A DNA stretch of 64,000 nt from Acetivibrio saccincola (GTDB taxonomy: Bacteria > Bacillota > Clostridia > Acetivibrionales > Acetivibrionaceae), in NCBI RefSeq assembly GCF_002844395.1, contig NZ_CP025197.1:2046001-2110000 (forward strand). The letters are read 5' to 3'. The first letter of the stretch is position 1. Each line of letters starts with the position of its first letter. The notes beneath the pieces are model-generated. The model did not search any database and was not told the origin of the DNA. It worked only from the letters and a program-made list of their open reading frames with translations. The position numbers and the translations under genes are program-made. Below are positions 26,940 through 36,927 of this stretch, in pieces.

Positions 26940-27284
26940 TTTTTAATTCCTAAAAACACAACTCCTTTTATCAATTTTTTATTGATATTTTTAGCAACAA
27001 TAAGTATTTGTTCGACATAATTTTTAATAATCCTTCTTTTATTCGTCAAAATTATTTAATTTATTTCATTACTAATTTAATTTATTTTATCTCCTCATGG
27101 AATTTATAACTCAAGTATAATTCTACATAAAAATCAAATTTCCTTCTAAAATAAAACAAATAATTTTATAAACCCATTTCACCTGTGTTTTTTAAGTACA
27201 AAATCACAAAAATATTCTTTCACATTTCTTGCCAGTTTATACATTTAGAAAATCCACTTTATTTTTATTTGAATCGCCTATTAA
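26940..27284. other. AT-rich spacer upstream of dnaG
   Basis: No ORF, tRNA or clear hairpin. It should contain the promoter for dnaG-rpoD, but several AT-rich hexamers fit and none is outstanding. Confidence 0.4.
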
Positions 27285-28280
27285 TTAATGCCATGACTCC
27301 GGTATAAAAATTTCATGGAATTTTTTCACTGCATATCTGTCTGTCATTCCCGCTATATAGTCGCACACCACCCTGTCAATAGAAGAGGTTTCAAGTTTTT
27401 TTGCAATTTCTTTTGGTAAATATTCAGGCTTATTCTTTAAATAGTTATAAAGCTCCTTTATTATATTTTTCGCTTTATCTTCTTCTTTTTTGGCCTTTGA
27501 ACCTATATAAACATTTTTAAACATAAATTTTCTCATTTCATTTGTTGCTTCTTGAAATTCCTTATCCATTTTTATAATGTTGGAATTTTTACTCTCTCTA
27601 ATAATATTTGTAATCATATTGTTTATTCTTTGGCTGGATGTTTCTCCCAAAACCTTCACACACTCTTTAGGAAGGCATTCCTCACTAATTACTCCTCCCC
27701 TAATTGCATCATCAATGTCGTGATTAATATAGGCAATCCTGTCAGCAAATCTTATTATCTGCCCCTCTAAAGTTTGTGGTAAGGTGTCCCCGGTGTGATT
27801 TTTTATACCGTCCCTCACTTCCCAGGTAAGATTTAAACCGTTCTTTCTTTCTAAAACATCCACCACCCTGAGGCTCTGCTCATTGTGCTTAAAACCAAAG
27901 GGGCAAATATCATTTAAAACCGTTTCACCTGCATGCCCAAAGGGCGTATGTCCTAAATCATGACCTAATGCAATTGCTTCTGTAAGGTCTTCATTTAATC
28001 TAAGGCTTCTTGCTATAGTTCTTGCAATTTGTGAAACTTCCAATGTGTGGGTAAGTCTTGTCCTGTAATGGTCACCCTCAGGGGAAATAAAAACCTGTGT
28101 TTTATGTTTTAGCCTTCTAAATGCTTTTGAGTATATGATCCTGTCCTTATCCCTTTGAAAACAAGTCCTTACTTCACACTGGGGCTCCGGAAATTTTCTC
28201 CCTTTAGATTTAGAGCTAAGGGAAGCATAAGGTGAAAGTATTTTTTCTTCAATTAGCTCATATTCCTGCCGAATTGACAT
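27285..28280 (-). CDS. Deoxyguanosinetriphosphate triphosphohydrolase-like protein
   Basis: An HD-superfamily dNTPase of the short (~330-residue) form. The N-terminal motif is YSKAFRRLKHKTQVFI followed by HYRTRLTHTLEVSQIARTIA; the metal site is ALGHDLGHTPFGHAGE, with NEQSLRVVDVL and FADRIAYINHDIDDAI further on. It hydrolyses dNTPs to deoxynucleosides and triphosphate; specificity is not readable. The frame opens with GTG at 28289, but the ATG at 28280 lies seven bases after AAGGGGTG and is preferred. It starts 25 bp after the HD-GYP gene, so the two probably share a transcript. Confidence 0.92.
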   Translation of the reverse strand: MSIRQEYELIEEKILSPYASLSSKSKGRKFPEPQCEVRTCFQRDKDRIIYSKAFRRLKHKTQVFISPEGDHYRTRLTHTLEVSQIARTIARSLRLNEDLTEAIALGHDLGHTPFGHAGETVLNDICPFGFKHNEQSLRVVDVLERKNGLNLTWEVRDGIKNHTGDTLPQTLEGQIIRFADRIAYINHDIDDAIRGGVISEECLPKECVKVLGETSSQRINNMITNIIRESKNSNIIKMDKEFQEATNEMRKFMFKNVYIGSKAKKEEDKAKNIIKELYNYLKNKPEYLPKEIAKKLETSSIDRVVCDYIAGMTDRYAVKKFHEIFIPESWH

Positions 28281-28305
28281 ATCTGTCACCCCTTAAAAAT
28301 AAGCT

Positions 28306-29340
28306 TTAAAGTAAATGCTTTATCTTCACATGTTTTTCAACCGTCAAATCTAAATATTTATCATCAACTTTTATTATTGGTTTTGATACATGTCTAGGAT
28401 TAATGTGTACAATTTCACCTATCTTACCATTATCTAGCATAACTAAATCCCCTATATAGTAGGAAGCTATATTATTTAAAAAAGTAAAAACAACTTCTAC
28501 ACTCAACTGGCTTAAAGTCTTTTCTTCCATCAGTTCAAATACTTCAAAAGGACTTTCCCGTTCTTTATAAACCCTTTCAGAGGTCATGGCATCATAAATA
28601 TCTGCAACGGCAATAATTTTTGCAAAATCGTGAATGCGGTCAGATTTTGCTCCTATAGGATAACCGCTTCCATCTTCTCTTTCATGGTGCATTAGTACGG
28701 CAAGGCAAATATCCATACTGACATTTCTTTTTTCTTCAAGCATCCTATAGCCATATGTTGAGTGTTTTTTCATTTCCTCATACTCTGCTTCAGTCAATTT
28801 TCCCGGCTTATTAAGTATTTCAGGAGGTACCTTTGTTTTTCCTATATCGTGGAGCAGGGCTGCCTGGACAAGCATTTGAAGTTTTTTACCTTCATAGCCT
28901 GACCACTTGCCTATAAGCATTGACAGCATCGCCACATTCATACTATGTGTATATATATATTCATCTGAACTTTTTATTTGATTTAAACACCTAATTAAAT
29001 CCATTTTTTCATCTGACATGTCAATAACAGAATCAACAACTTTCTCTACCTTTTCCATATTTACATCTTTATCAATTATAATTTCCGATATAATGTTTTT
29101 TACTTCATAAATACCTTGGTTATAGTTTCTTTGGAAAACTTCTTTTACTTTTGTCACAGGTTTATTAGTTTCTTCAAAGACTTTAATTTTTGAAATGTTC
29201 TGGTTTTGAAGTTTTTTAATTAAATGTTCATCTAATACTGTATTTTCCATAATAATTACAGAGCCAAAATCGTTTAATACCGTTTCGGCTATTCTCATAT
29301 TTGGCACTAAATCGCATATACTGACTTCTTTTTTTAACAT
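28306..29340 (-). CDS. HD-GYP domain protein, probable cyclic-di-GMP phosphodiesterase
   Basis: A 344-residue cytoplasmic protein. The N-terminal ~110 residues have no named domain (VCDLVPNMRIAETVL-like start). The HD-GYP domain follows: HSMNVAMLSMLIGKW, the metal pair in LLHDIGKTKVP, VLMHHEREDGSGYPIG (the GYP loop) and IIAVADIYDAMTSERVYKE. Catalytically competent HD-GYP proteins degrade c-di-GMP; all expected metal ligands appear intact. No receiver or membrane domain is fused. It precedes the dGTPase-like gene. Confidence 0.92.
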   Translation of the reverse strand: MLKKEVSICDLVPNMRIAETVLNDFGSVIIMENTVLDEHLIKKLQNQNISKIKVFEETNKPVTKVKEVFQRNYNQGIYEVKNIISEIIIDKDVNMEKVEKVVDSVIDMSDEKMDLIRCLNQIKSSDEYIYTHSMNVAMLSMLIGKWSGYEGKKLQMLVQAALLHDIGKTKVPPEILNKPGKLTEAEYEEMKKHSTYGYRMLEEKRNVSMDICLAVLMHHEREDGSGYPIGAKSDRIHDFAKIIAVADIYDAMTSERVYKERESPFEVFELMEEKTLSQLSVEVVFTFLNNIASYYIGDLVMLDNGKIGEIVHINPRHVSKPIIKVDDKYLDLTVEKHVKIKHLL

Positions 29341-29697
29341 ATCATCACCTGTTTTTTTATTTTACTATATTTAAAATATCGGGTCATGTCATTACATAAA
29401 ATTAGTGATTTAAACTAGTGATTTATAAGTGCCGATTTACTTTTTGCAGTTAATTAATTAATTAAATTATATCATATTTTAAAGAAAAATGTATTTTTTT
29501 AGATTAACATTGTTTACATAATTTTAACTAATGGGCTAACAAACCTTTTCAAATCTAAGTTTTTACATTGATGCATTAAATGTTTTATGTTAACATATAT
29601 ACAAGTAATTCTTAATATTAAATTTTCATCTAAACTCTTTATAAACCATTAAAAAACTAAACTATTAAAAAACAACTTATGAAAGGAAATTGCAAAA
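29341..29697. other. Divergent intergenic region
   Basis: About 357 bp of AT-rich DNA between the divergent HD-GYP and 88-residue membrane protein genes. It must hold both promoters; no convincing hairpin, riboswitch or ORF is seen. Confidence 0.4.
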
Positions 29698-29964
29698 ATG
29701 TATACAAAGAAAGATATAAAAAAAATTGTACAAGAATTTGATAAAATCAATAAATATTCTAAAGCAATTATAAAATACGGGACTCAAATATCCTTAGGCT
29801 TACTCTTAATAGGTACCATTATATTAGTTTCTAACAACAGATTAATTCCATACGACAGCTATCTGAGGCTTATAGGGATAGAAATATCCAAAGCTAGTTT
29901 TGCTATTCTTGCACAGGCAGTAATTGGAGGACTAGTGTTAGATTATGTAAATAGAAGAAGATAG
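29698..29964 (+). CDS. Small membrane protein of unknown function (88 aa)
   Basis: GAAAGGAAA precedes the ATG. After a charged N-terminal helix (YTKKDIKKIVQEFDKINKYS) come two predicted membrane helices (about 31-47, GTQISLGLLLIGTIILVSN, and 64-82, ISKASFAILAQAVIGGLVLD), ending in a positively charged NRRR, so both ends are probably inside. No family is recognised. It converges on panD, sharing a terminator. Confidence 0.75.
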   Translation: MYTKKDIKKIVQEFDKINKYSKAIIKYGTQISLGLLLIGTIILVSNNRLIPYDSYLRLIGIEISKASFAILAQAVIGGLVLDYVNRRR

Positions 29965-29985
29965 AAACTTTAAATCCTATCTTCT
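29956..29985. terminator. Bidirectional terminator shared by the 88-aa gene and panD
   Basis: AGAAGATAG (29956-29964) pairs with CTATCTTCT (29977-29985). The arms lie inside the 3' ends of both convergent genes; TTTCTCC follows on the + strand and a TTTACAT-type sequence on the minus strand, so it is of modest strength. Confidence 0.55.
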
Positions 29986-30360
29986 TTCTCCATGTTTTTC
30001 CTTTCCCTTTATTTCAACAATGTTATTATCATCATCTAAGAAAATAATCTTAGGAGTATAGGCTTTTGCTTTGTCCTTTTCAACAAGCCCATAAGATATT
30101 ATAATTATTACATCCCCAGGCTGGACAAGCCTTGCAGCAGCCCCATTTAAGCATATCATTTTACTGCCTCTTTCTCCGGGTATCACATAGGTCTCAAACC
30201 TTTGCCCATTGTTGTTATTTACCACCTGGACTTTTTCATTTTCAATTATATCGGCAGCATCCATCAAATCTTCATCTATTGTTATACTTCCTACATAATT
30301 AAGGTCTGCTCCGGTTACAACTGCTCTGTGAATTTTTGATTTTAAAATATTAATAAACAA
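29977..30360 (-). CDS. panD: Aspartate 1-decarboxylase
   Basis: Makes beta-alanine from aspartate for pantothenate and CoA. The proenzyme cleaves itself between Gly24 and Ser25 ([10 protein letters not shown]) to create the pyruvoyl cofactor. Other conserved blocks: [39 protein letters not shown] and [12 protein letters not shown]. Length (127) is normal. It is the last gene of panBCD, 20 bp after panC. Confidence 0.97.
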   Translation of the reverse strand: MFINILKSKIHRAVVTGADLNYVGSITIDEDLMDAADIIENEKVQVVNNNNGQRFETYVIPGERGSKMICLNGAAARLVQPGDVIIIISYGLVEKDKAKAYTPKIIFLDDDNNIVEIKGKEKHGERR

Positions 30361-30380
30361 TTGCTACACCTCCCCCGAAG

Positions 30381-31226
30381 TCAGCAAGACAGGGTGATAT
30401 TATCTATGAGTCTTGTCTGACCGAATTTTACAGCCAAAGCTATCAAAATTTCTCCTTCCAGTATGTCTGCATTTTCAAGTGTAGAAGCTTTTACCACTTC
30501 TATATAGTCAATTTCAGCGTTGGTCTTGGACTCTATTTTATTTTTAATATGCCCAACTATCTTTTTCCCGTCTCTTTCTCCCATTTCCACCATTTCTTTA
30601 GCCTCTAATAAAGATTCATACAAAATGGCGGCAGACTTTCTCTCTTCATCACTTAAATATGCATTCCTTGAGCTCATAGCAAGCCCGTCTTCCTCCCGGA
30701 CAATGGGACAGACGATAACTTCCACATTCATATTAAGATCCTCAACCATTTTCTTTATAACCAGAGCCTGCTGTGCATCCTTTTGTCCAAAATAAGCTCT
30801 GTCAGGTTCAACTATATTAAAAAGCTTGTTAACAATTGTAGTAACCCCTCTAAAATGACCCGGTCTGGATTTCCCACAAAGGGAATCTGTTATCTTTTCA
30901 ACATTTACATATGTCATATATCCTTGAGGATACATTTCTTCTTTTGCAGGAATGAATACTACATCAACACCGACAGACTCAGCTTTTTTAAGATCCCCCT
31001 CTATATCCCTGGGATACCTGTCAAAGTCCTCATTAGGACCAAACTGAGTTGGATTTACAAATATACTGATAACGGTAAAGTCGTTATGACGTATTGATGT
31101 CTCTATTAAAGATAAATGACCTTTGTGAAGGTATCCCATAGTTGGAACAAAGCCTATTGTCTTTCCTTCTCTTTTTTGCGCCCTTATAATGGTCTTTAAA
31201 TCTGCAATTTTTTCTACAATTCTCAT
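30381..31226 (-). CDS. panC: Pantothenate synthetase
   Basis: Joins pantoate and beta-alanine using ATP. Signatures: [19 protein letters not shown] (the HxGH-type nucleotide motif), [48 protein letters not shown] and the [10 protein letters not shown] loop (KMSKS-like). Length 281 is standard. It is the middle gene of panBCD, with 15-bp and 20-bp spacers. Confidence 0.97.
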   Translation of the reverse strand: [281 protein letters not shown]

Positions 31227-31241
31227 AAAACAATTTCCCCT

Positions 31242-32081
31242 TTAATCATTTTCTAGTCTTTCTATAACCTCATCATCAACGGTAAAAGAATTTTCTATAG
31301 TAGGAAAAATACCCTTGTCAACCTCATCAATATACTTAGTTACAACCTCTCTGTAAACGCTTCCTAAATTAAAATATTTCTTTGCATGTCTAGGATTAAA
31401 GTCCTCATCTAATCCTAAAGCATCTTGTATTACCAGCACCTGTCCGTCGCAATCCGGTCCTGAACCTATGCCTATTACAGGAATATCAAGTTTTTTTGCA
31501 ATAAAGCCTGCAAGTTTATACGGAACACATTCTAAAACTATTGAAAACACACCTGCCTCCTGAAGAATAAGGGCATCCTGGTATATTTTTTTTGCCACTT
31601 CAAATGTTTTTCCCTGGGATTTATGCCCCCCAAATATATTAATTGACTGGGGGGTATACCCTAAATGCCCCATAACAGGTATACCTGCATTTATAATGGC
31701 TTTTACATTCTCTACAATTTCCCTTCCGCCTTCAAGTTTTACAGCTTTACAGCCGCCTTCTTGTACTAATCTCCCCGCATTTCTTACACTGTCATATATA
31801 CCTGTATGGTAAGATAAAAAAGGTAAATCCCCCACCAAAAAAGCTCTTTTAATACCTCTTGCCACAGCCTTTATATGGTGTATCATGTCTTCCATTGTAA
31901 CTTTAATTGTATCTTCATACCCTAAAACCACCGTTCCAACTGAATCCCCTACAAGGACTGCATGAACTCCTGATTCATCTAAAATTTTAGCGGTAGGGTA
32001 ATCGTAAGCTGTAAGCATACTTATTTTTTTCCCTTTTTCTTTAAACTCCCTAAAGCTCGTTACTGTAAATTTTTTGTTCAT
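31242..32081 (-). CDS. panB: 3-methyl-2-oxobutanoate hydroxymethyltransferase
   Basis: The first step of pantoate synthesis, transferring a hydroxymethyl group from methylene-THF to ketoisovalerate. Family blocks: SMLTAYDYPTAKILDESGVH, VLVGDSVGTVVLGYEDTIKV, PVMGHLGYTPQSINIFGGHK and IGIGSGPDCDGQVLVIQDAL. The frame extends three codons upstream to a GTG, but the ATG at 32081 follows AAGGTG with good spacing and gives MNKKFTVTSF. It heads the panBCD operon. Confidence 0.96.
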   Translation of the reverse strand: MNKKFTVTSFREFKEKGKKISMLTAYDYPTAKILDESGVHAVLVGDSVGTVVLGYEDTIKVTMEDMIHHIKAVARGIKRAFLVGDLPFLSYHTGIYDSVRNAGRLVQEGGCKAVKLEGGREIVENVKAIINAGIPVMGHLGYTPQSINIFGGHKSQGKTFEVAKKIYQDALILQEAGVFSIVLECVPYKLAGFIAKKLDIPVIGIGSGPDCDGQVLVIQDALGLDEDFNPRHAKKYFNLGSVYREVVTKYIDEVDKGIFPTIENSFTVDDEVIERLEND

Positions 32082-32369
32082 ACAACGCACCTTCTTTTAA
32101 ATAATTTAGAAACACCTTTTTCTTATCTTTTACACTCTGTTAATCCCATTAATTTAAAAAAAGTCAACCCAACAGGAATTGACTGTATATGTTAACATAA
32201 AATGCTCAATTTTTATGTCTCTTCCTGTCTTTGTCCTAAATTAGGTTCAAAGCAGTTATAAAAGTATATTAGAATTTTAGTATTCCCATTAGTGTGGTTC
32301 AATATGATACCACCTAAGCATTAGTTAAATATTAGCACAATCAAAATTAAAAATCAATAGATAGTAAAT
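32082..32369. other. Spacer between secDF terminator and panB
   Basis: No ORF and no riboswitch-like fold recognised. It should contain the panBCD promoter on the minus strand. Confidence 0.4.
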
Positions 32370-32403
32370 AAAAAAACAAGCCTGTCCCTTTTGACAAGCT
32401 TGT
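32370..32403 (-). terminator. Terminator of the secDF transcript
   Basis: On the minus strand ACAAGCTTGTC (32393-32403) pairs over 11 bp, with one G-U, to GACAGGCTTGT (32376-32386), followed by TTTTTT. It lies ~30 bp after the secF stop. Confidence 0.88.
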
Positions 32404-32433
32404 CTTTTATATGCAATTTGTATTTAAACTTTT

Positions 32434-33408
32434 TTAAGCTTTTTGTGAAATGTGTTTTTTCTGCTGGGAGCTTTTCCAGCCTGCCCATAGAGGGCTTGCT
32501 ATGAAAATGGAAGAATAAGTTCCAGCTATAACCCCTACTACAATAGGGAATGAAAATTCTTTTAGTGAAGTTATACCGCTAATAGATGCAAATATATAAA
32601 CAGTTATAACAGACATCAATGTGGTTATTGAAGTGCTAATTATCCTTGACAGGGACTGGTTTATACTCTTATTTACAAGTTCATCTATGGTATCTTTTCT
32701 GGATAACCTGCTATTTTCCCTTATTCTGTCATATAATACTATGGTGTCATTTATTGAATAACCTAATATAGTTAATACAGCTGCAATAAATGTTTCATTT
32801 AAAGGTATTCCAAAAATAACATATACTGAAAGCATTATGGTAATATCGTGAATAAGTGCCAATACAGCTGTCAGCCCTGCAAGGAGACCTGACATTATGT
32901 TAAACCTTATCCAGATATAAACAAGCATTAATATTGAAGCTATTATTACAGCTAAAAGACCTTTGCTTCTTAAATCTTTACTAATTGAAGCATTAACACC
33001 TTCAGCATCTATTTGTGCATCTTCTTTAATGTTAAATTCTTCCCTTAGTGCTGAAACAATCTGCCCTTGTTCTGCATCACTCAGCATTTCATCACCTGTT
33101 GCAACACCTACAACTAAATAGTCCATTCTTTTGCCACCCTCAGCTGATCCTGCCATACTATGTGTATGTCTTACCGTTACTCTCTTATCAACAATATCCG
33201 TTATAATTTCTTCTGCCTTCACAAGGTCAGCATTGGGATTATTTGTATCAAAATCAGAATCATTTAATTCAATTTGCATTAAAGTTCCGCCTTGAAACTG
33301 GATGTCCAATACAAACCCGCCATTAACGAAAAAGAACACTATTCCTATTAAAATTATCACTAAAGGTATTGCAATAAATATTTTTCTTTTACTATAAAAA
33401 TCAAACAT
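32434..33408 (-). CDS. secF: Protein translocase subunit SecF
   Basis: A 324-residue membrane protein of the SecDF proton-driven export helper. One N-terminal helix, a periplasmic domain opening FVNGGFVLDIQFQGGTLMQI, then five helices with the conserved block GYSINDTIVLYDRIRENSRL and SLSRIISTSITTLMSVI. Its start overlaps the end of secD by 8 bp. Confidence 0.96.
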   Translation of the reverse strand: MFDFYSKRKIFIAIPLVIILIGIVFFFVNGGFVLDIQFQGGTLMQIELNDSDFDTNNPNADLVKAEEIITDIVDKRVTVRHTHSMAGSAEGGKRMDYLVVGVATGDEMLSDAEQGQIVSALREEFNIKEDAQIDAEGVNASISKDLRSKGLLAVIIASILMLVYIWIRFNIMSGLLAGLTAVLALIHDITIMLSVYVIFGIPLNETFIAAVLTILGYSINDTIVLYDRIRENSRLSRKDTIDELVNKSINQSLSRIISTSITTLMSVITVYIFASISGITSLKEFSFPIVVGVIAGTYSSIFIASPLWAGWKSSQQKKHISQKA

Positions 33409-34732
33409 TTGATGTCCCTCCTTTAACTCCGTATAACCAGTGGGATTTTTTCGGTCCTAAACTTGCAGCTGTGCGGAGTAAAATTTTTGTTATAAATACC
33501 GCTGTAATAAAGTTTAATACAACTCCCACACCTAGTGTAAATGCAAATGATTTAACAGAACCTGTCCCAAGTACATATAAAACTACCGCTGCAATTAATG
33601 TGGTGATGTTTCCGTCTATTACAGCTGTAATTGCCCTTTTAAATCCAATATCAATGGCACCTTGTATGGTTTTTCCGGTTTTCAACTCTTCTTTTATTCT
33701 CTCAAAAATTATTACATTAGCATCAACACTCATACCCATGGTAAGTATAATACCCCCGATACCTGAAATAGTCAGAGGTATATTGGAAATTGCAACAACC
33801 AATAGTAAAAGAACAATCTGACCTAAAAGAGCTATACTAGATGACACTCCTGGAATTCTATATACTAAAATCATAAATAGCCATATAAGAATTAATGCTA
33901 TTAATCCTGCTTTTACACTTACATCCAATGCACCGGCACCCAGCTCCGGAGTTATAAGCCTTACTTCACCGGATTCTAAGCTAAATGGAAGTGCACCTGC
34001 TGAAATAAGTCCTGCCAGCCTGCTGGCTTCTTTTACAGTATCTTCCCTAAAACCCCCCAGCGTTATCCTTGGCTCACTTCCTGCAGGAATGGCAGACTGA
34101 ACCACGGGTGCTGAAATAAACTGGTCATCTAAGAATATGGCTATAGGCTGACCTATAAGTCTTTCTGTTGCTTCTTGGAATTTTTTCCCAGCCTCGCCGG
34201 TTAATTTTAATGCAACATCCATTCTGCCGTCTTGTCCTAATGCAGATCTTGCCTCTACCACATCGTCTCCCTGGATAATAATTTTTCCGGTAGGAAGGTA
34301 TTCTCCTGTTTCCTCATTAATTAAACTAGGGTCTACTTCCTGAAATGTCAATAAAGCAGTATCTCCAAGTTCTGCTAAAGCCTCATAGGGATCAAAAGTT
34401 GTTTCTCCCCTTCTCCAAGGAATTTCAACTATAACCCTTCCTGAACTCTTCTCAGGAATAACTGATCTATCCAAAATCTGTTTGTTATCCAGCCTAAGTT
34501 CAATAATTCTGACTATGGTGTCCATCTGGTCAGCTGTAGGAGTAACCCCTTCAGGTGGAACCAGTGTGGTACGCACACCACCCCTGATATCGATACCAAA
34601 TCTTATGCTGTCTTTAACTTTTTTTATTTCAAAGTCAATACCAGGAATGCTAATTCCCATAATTGCCGTATACGTTAAAAGACCTATTATTAAAACAATT
34701 AAGGCGCTTTTAACTCTATCGCCTGCTTTCAT
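33401..34732 (-). CDS. secD: Protein translocase subunit SecD
   Basis: The 443-residue partner of SecF. It has an N-terminal helix, the periplasmic P1 domain with RFGIDIRGGVRTTLVPPEGV, and a C-terminal six-helix RND-type bundle with TMGMSVDANVIIFERIKEEL and the GFKRAITAVIDGNITTLIAA block. It is shorter than the Proteobacterial protein but typical of Clostridia. It is transcribed after the SCIFF genes and the HD protein, ~107 bp downstream of the latter. Confidence 0.96.
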   Translation of the reverse strand: MKAGDRVKSALIVLIIGLLTYTAIMGISIPGIDFEIKKVKDSIRFGIDIRGGVRTTLVPPEGVTPTADQMDTIVRIIELRLDNKQILDRSVIPEKSSGRVIVEIPWRRGETTFDPYEALAELGDTALLTFQEVDPSLINEETGEYLPTGKIIIQGDDVVEARSALGQDGRMDVALKLTGEAGKKFQEATERLIGQPIAIFLDDQFISAPVVQSAIPAGSEPRITLGGFREDTVKEASRLAGLISAGALPFSLESGEVRLITPELGAGALDVSVKAGLIALILIWLFMILVYRIPGVSSSIALLGQIVLLLLVVAISNIPLTISGIGGIILTMGMSVDANVIIFERIKEELKTGKTIQGAIDIGFKRAITAVIDGNITTLIAAVVLYVLGTGSVKSFAFTLGVGVVLNFITAVFITKILLRTAASLGPKKSHWLYGVKGGTSNV

Positions 34733-34839
34733 CTGTAAAATTCCCCCTTTTTAAAATTGTTCATATGAAGTTATTATATAACTATATTAATATACAAGTC
34801 AATATATATAATAAGTTATATATGTGGCAATTTAATTCT

Positions 34840-35505
34840 TTATAGTAAATTGGTACCATTTATTACAAGTTTAAATTCCAAACCTAAAAAATTTGCCGCC
34901 CTCCTGTTCATTGTCATCCTATCTAAGAAAATCTCAAAATAGTCCATTACAGGACATATTTTTGTATCAATCTCAAGTTCCAATATTGCATGCATTTTAT
35001 AGGCATCAACATAAATTTCTGAGTGCTCTACCGCATAATTTACCCTGTCATGAATATCAAATGTTGTGATATCTTTATTTCTCACCCTTGTGCGGTGAAC
35101 ATCGGACTTATCTGCTAAAATTAAAGCTGCCGATATAGGACTTACAGCTGTACCGGTGTTTTCGTCATGGTTGCCTATAGCAAGCATAATTTCCCCCGCC
35201 TCATAACAGCTCATACCCATTTTGGTTAATATATTATAGGCAAGTATAGCACCAGATTGGGCATGATCTATCCTGTTTACTGCATTTCCAATATCATGAA
35301 GATACCCTGCAATTTTTGCAAGTTCAACGTTTCTCTCTTCGTAATTTAAAGTTTTTAATATCTCCCCTGCTGCAGTAGCAACAATTTCAACATGCCTGTA
35401 AGAATGCTCTGTATATCCCAATCTTTCCAGCTGCTTGTCCGCAATTTCAAGAAAAGTTACTACCTCTTCACATTTTTTTACATCTTCTAATGTTACAAGC
35501 CCCAT
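34840..35505 (-). CDS. HD domain protein of the SCIFF neighbourhood
   Basis: A 221-residue HD-superfamily phosphohydrolase-like protein: HSYRHVEIVATAAGEIL, KIAGYLHDIGNAVNRIDHAQ (the HD pair) and LAIGNHDENTGTAVSPISAA. The substrate is unknown. GGAGG precedes the ATG, and it begins 11 bp after the maturase stop, so it is co-transcribed. An HD protein in this position recurs beside SCIFF loci, between the maturase and secDF; whether it acts in the peptide pathway is not known. Confidence 0.88.
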   Translation of the reverse strand: MGLVTLEDVKKCEEVVTFLEIADKQLERLGYTEHSYRHVEIVATAAGEILKTLNYEERNVELAKIAGYLHDIGNAVNRIDHAQSGAILAYNILTKMGMSCYEAGEIMLAIGNHDENTGTAVSPISAALILADKSDVHRTRVRNKDITTFDIHDRVNYAVEHSEIYVDAYKMHAILELEIDTKICPVMDYFEIFLDRMTMNRRAANFLGLEFKLVINGTNLL

Positions 35506-35515
35506 AATACCTCCT

Positions 35516-36874
35516 TTATTGTCCCGTCATTTCCTGTGCTTTTATCCAAAGGGCACATTCAACCCTCTTTTTCTCAAGCTCACAGCCCACTTTGTAAGGA
35601 ACATTTATGTCCTCATTGAAATTATATGCATTAGCAGCACACCCGCCACTGCAGTAAAACTTTGCCCAACATTTTTTACACTCATCTTTTGTATATATGT
35701 TGGAATTTCTAAAATAATTCTGAATATTATTATTGACAACTTTCCCTTCTTTTACATTGCCCATTTTAAATTTATCATTTCCAACAAATTGATGGCATGG
35801 ATATATATCTCCTGTGGGAGTTATTGCCAAATACTCATGACCTGCCCCGCAGCCTGTAATTCTTTTTATGACACAAGGTCCCTGGGATAAATCTATCATA
35901 AAGTGAAAAAAGTTAAACCATCTGCCGTCTCTTCTTCTTTTTACATACTCTAGGGCTAATTTTTCATATTCGGAAAAAAGTTTAGGCAAATGTTCCTCTT
36001 TTAGTTCAAAACCTGTTCCGTCTTTCGATACAACAGGCTCTACGGAGATTTGCTCAAACCCCTCATCTGCCAGGTGCAGAACATCCTCTGAAAAGTCAAG
36101 GTTTTCACTTGTAAAAGTCCCTCTTACATAGTAATTGTCCTGCCCGCGCATATTAGCAATTTTTTTGTAATTTGGCAATATATCATCATAACAGCCTGTA
36201 CCGTCTATCCTTACACGCATTTTATCATTAACTTCTTTTCTCCCGTCAATGCTTAAAACAATATTGTGCATGTTTTCATTTATATACCGGATATTTTCTT
36301 CATTAAGAGTAAGTCCGTTAGTTGTAATGGTAAACCTGAAGTTTTTGTTGTATTCCTTCTCCTTCTGCCTTCCATATGCCACAATTTCTTTTACAACATC
36401 AAAATTAATCATGGGTTCGCCGCCAAAAAAATCAACTTCAAGGTTTTTACGCCCTTTTGAATTTTTCAGTAAAAAATCAATAGCAGAAAACCCCACTTCT
36501 TTATTCATCATGGTGCGGTCACCGCCAAAATTCCCGGTGGAAGCAAAGCAGTATTTGCACCTTAAATTACAGTCATGACTTATGTGAAGGCACAGGGCTT
36601 TTACCACAGGTTCAGTTTCGAAGGAAGGTACATAGTTTTGGTATGGGTCTTTTGAATAGAGAAGTCCTTTGGATTTTAGCTCATAAATTTCATTTAAAGC
36701 TTCTTCTATATCCTTCTTATCATATTTGTCTGACAGCTTTTTTATAATATCTTCATTTGAATATTCATTATAGTAGTCCAATATATCAAATGAAATATCG
36801 TCAAAAACAAATAAAGAACCGCTGTTAACATCAACAACCATGTTGCTGCCATGCATTTTATATTTGTGAATCAT
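35516..36874 (-). CDS. SCIFF peptide maturase, radical SAM/SPASM (thioether-forming)
   Basis: A 452-residue radical SAM enzyme. An N-terminal precursor-binding (RRE-like) segment covers about residues 1-80. The SAM cluster motif is HDCNLRCKYCFAS, followed by VDFFGGEPMINFDVV. The C-terminal SPASM region carries many cysteines (ITGCGAGHEYLA, YPCHQFVGNDKFKMGNV, CKKCWAKFYCSGGCAANAYN) for two auxiliary clusters. In this family the enzyme crosslinks Cys sulfur to acceptor residues of the SCIFF peptide, whose gene lies 180 bp upstream. The assignment rests on the motifs plus the adjacent 46-residue, six-Cys precursor. Confidence 0.94.
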   Translation of the reverse strand: MIHKYKMHGSNMVVDVNSGSLFVFDDISFDILDYYNEYSNEDIIKKLSDKYDKKDIEEALNEIYELKSKGLLYSKDPYQNYVPSFETEPVVKALCLHISHDCNLRCKYCFASTGNFGGDRTMMNKEVGFSAIDFLLKNSKGRKNLEVDFFGGEPMINFDVVKEIVAYGRQKEKEYNKNFRFTITTNGLTLNEENIRYINENMHNIVLSIDGRKEVNDKMRVRIDGTGCYDDILPNYKKIANMRGQDNYYVRGTFTSENLDFSEDVLHLADEGFEQISVEPVVSKDGTGFELKEEHLPKLFSEYEKLALEYVKRRRDGRWFNFFHFMIDLSQGPCVIKRITGCGAGHEYLAITPTGDIYPCHQFVGNDKFKMGNVKEGKVVNNNIQNYFRNSNIYTKDECKKCWAKFYCSGGCAANAYNFNEDINVPYKVGCELEKKRVECALWIKAQEMTGQ

Positions 36875-36927
36875 ATCCTTTTATCCCCTCTTAAAAACAT
36901 AACTTCTAAATATAGCTAATTACAATT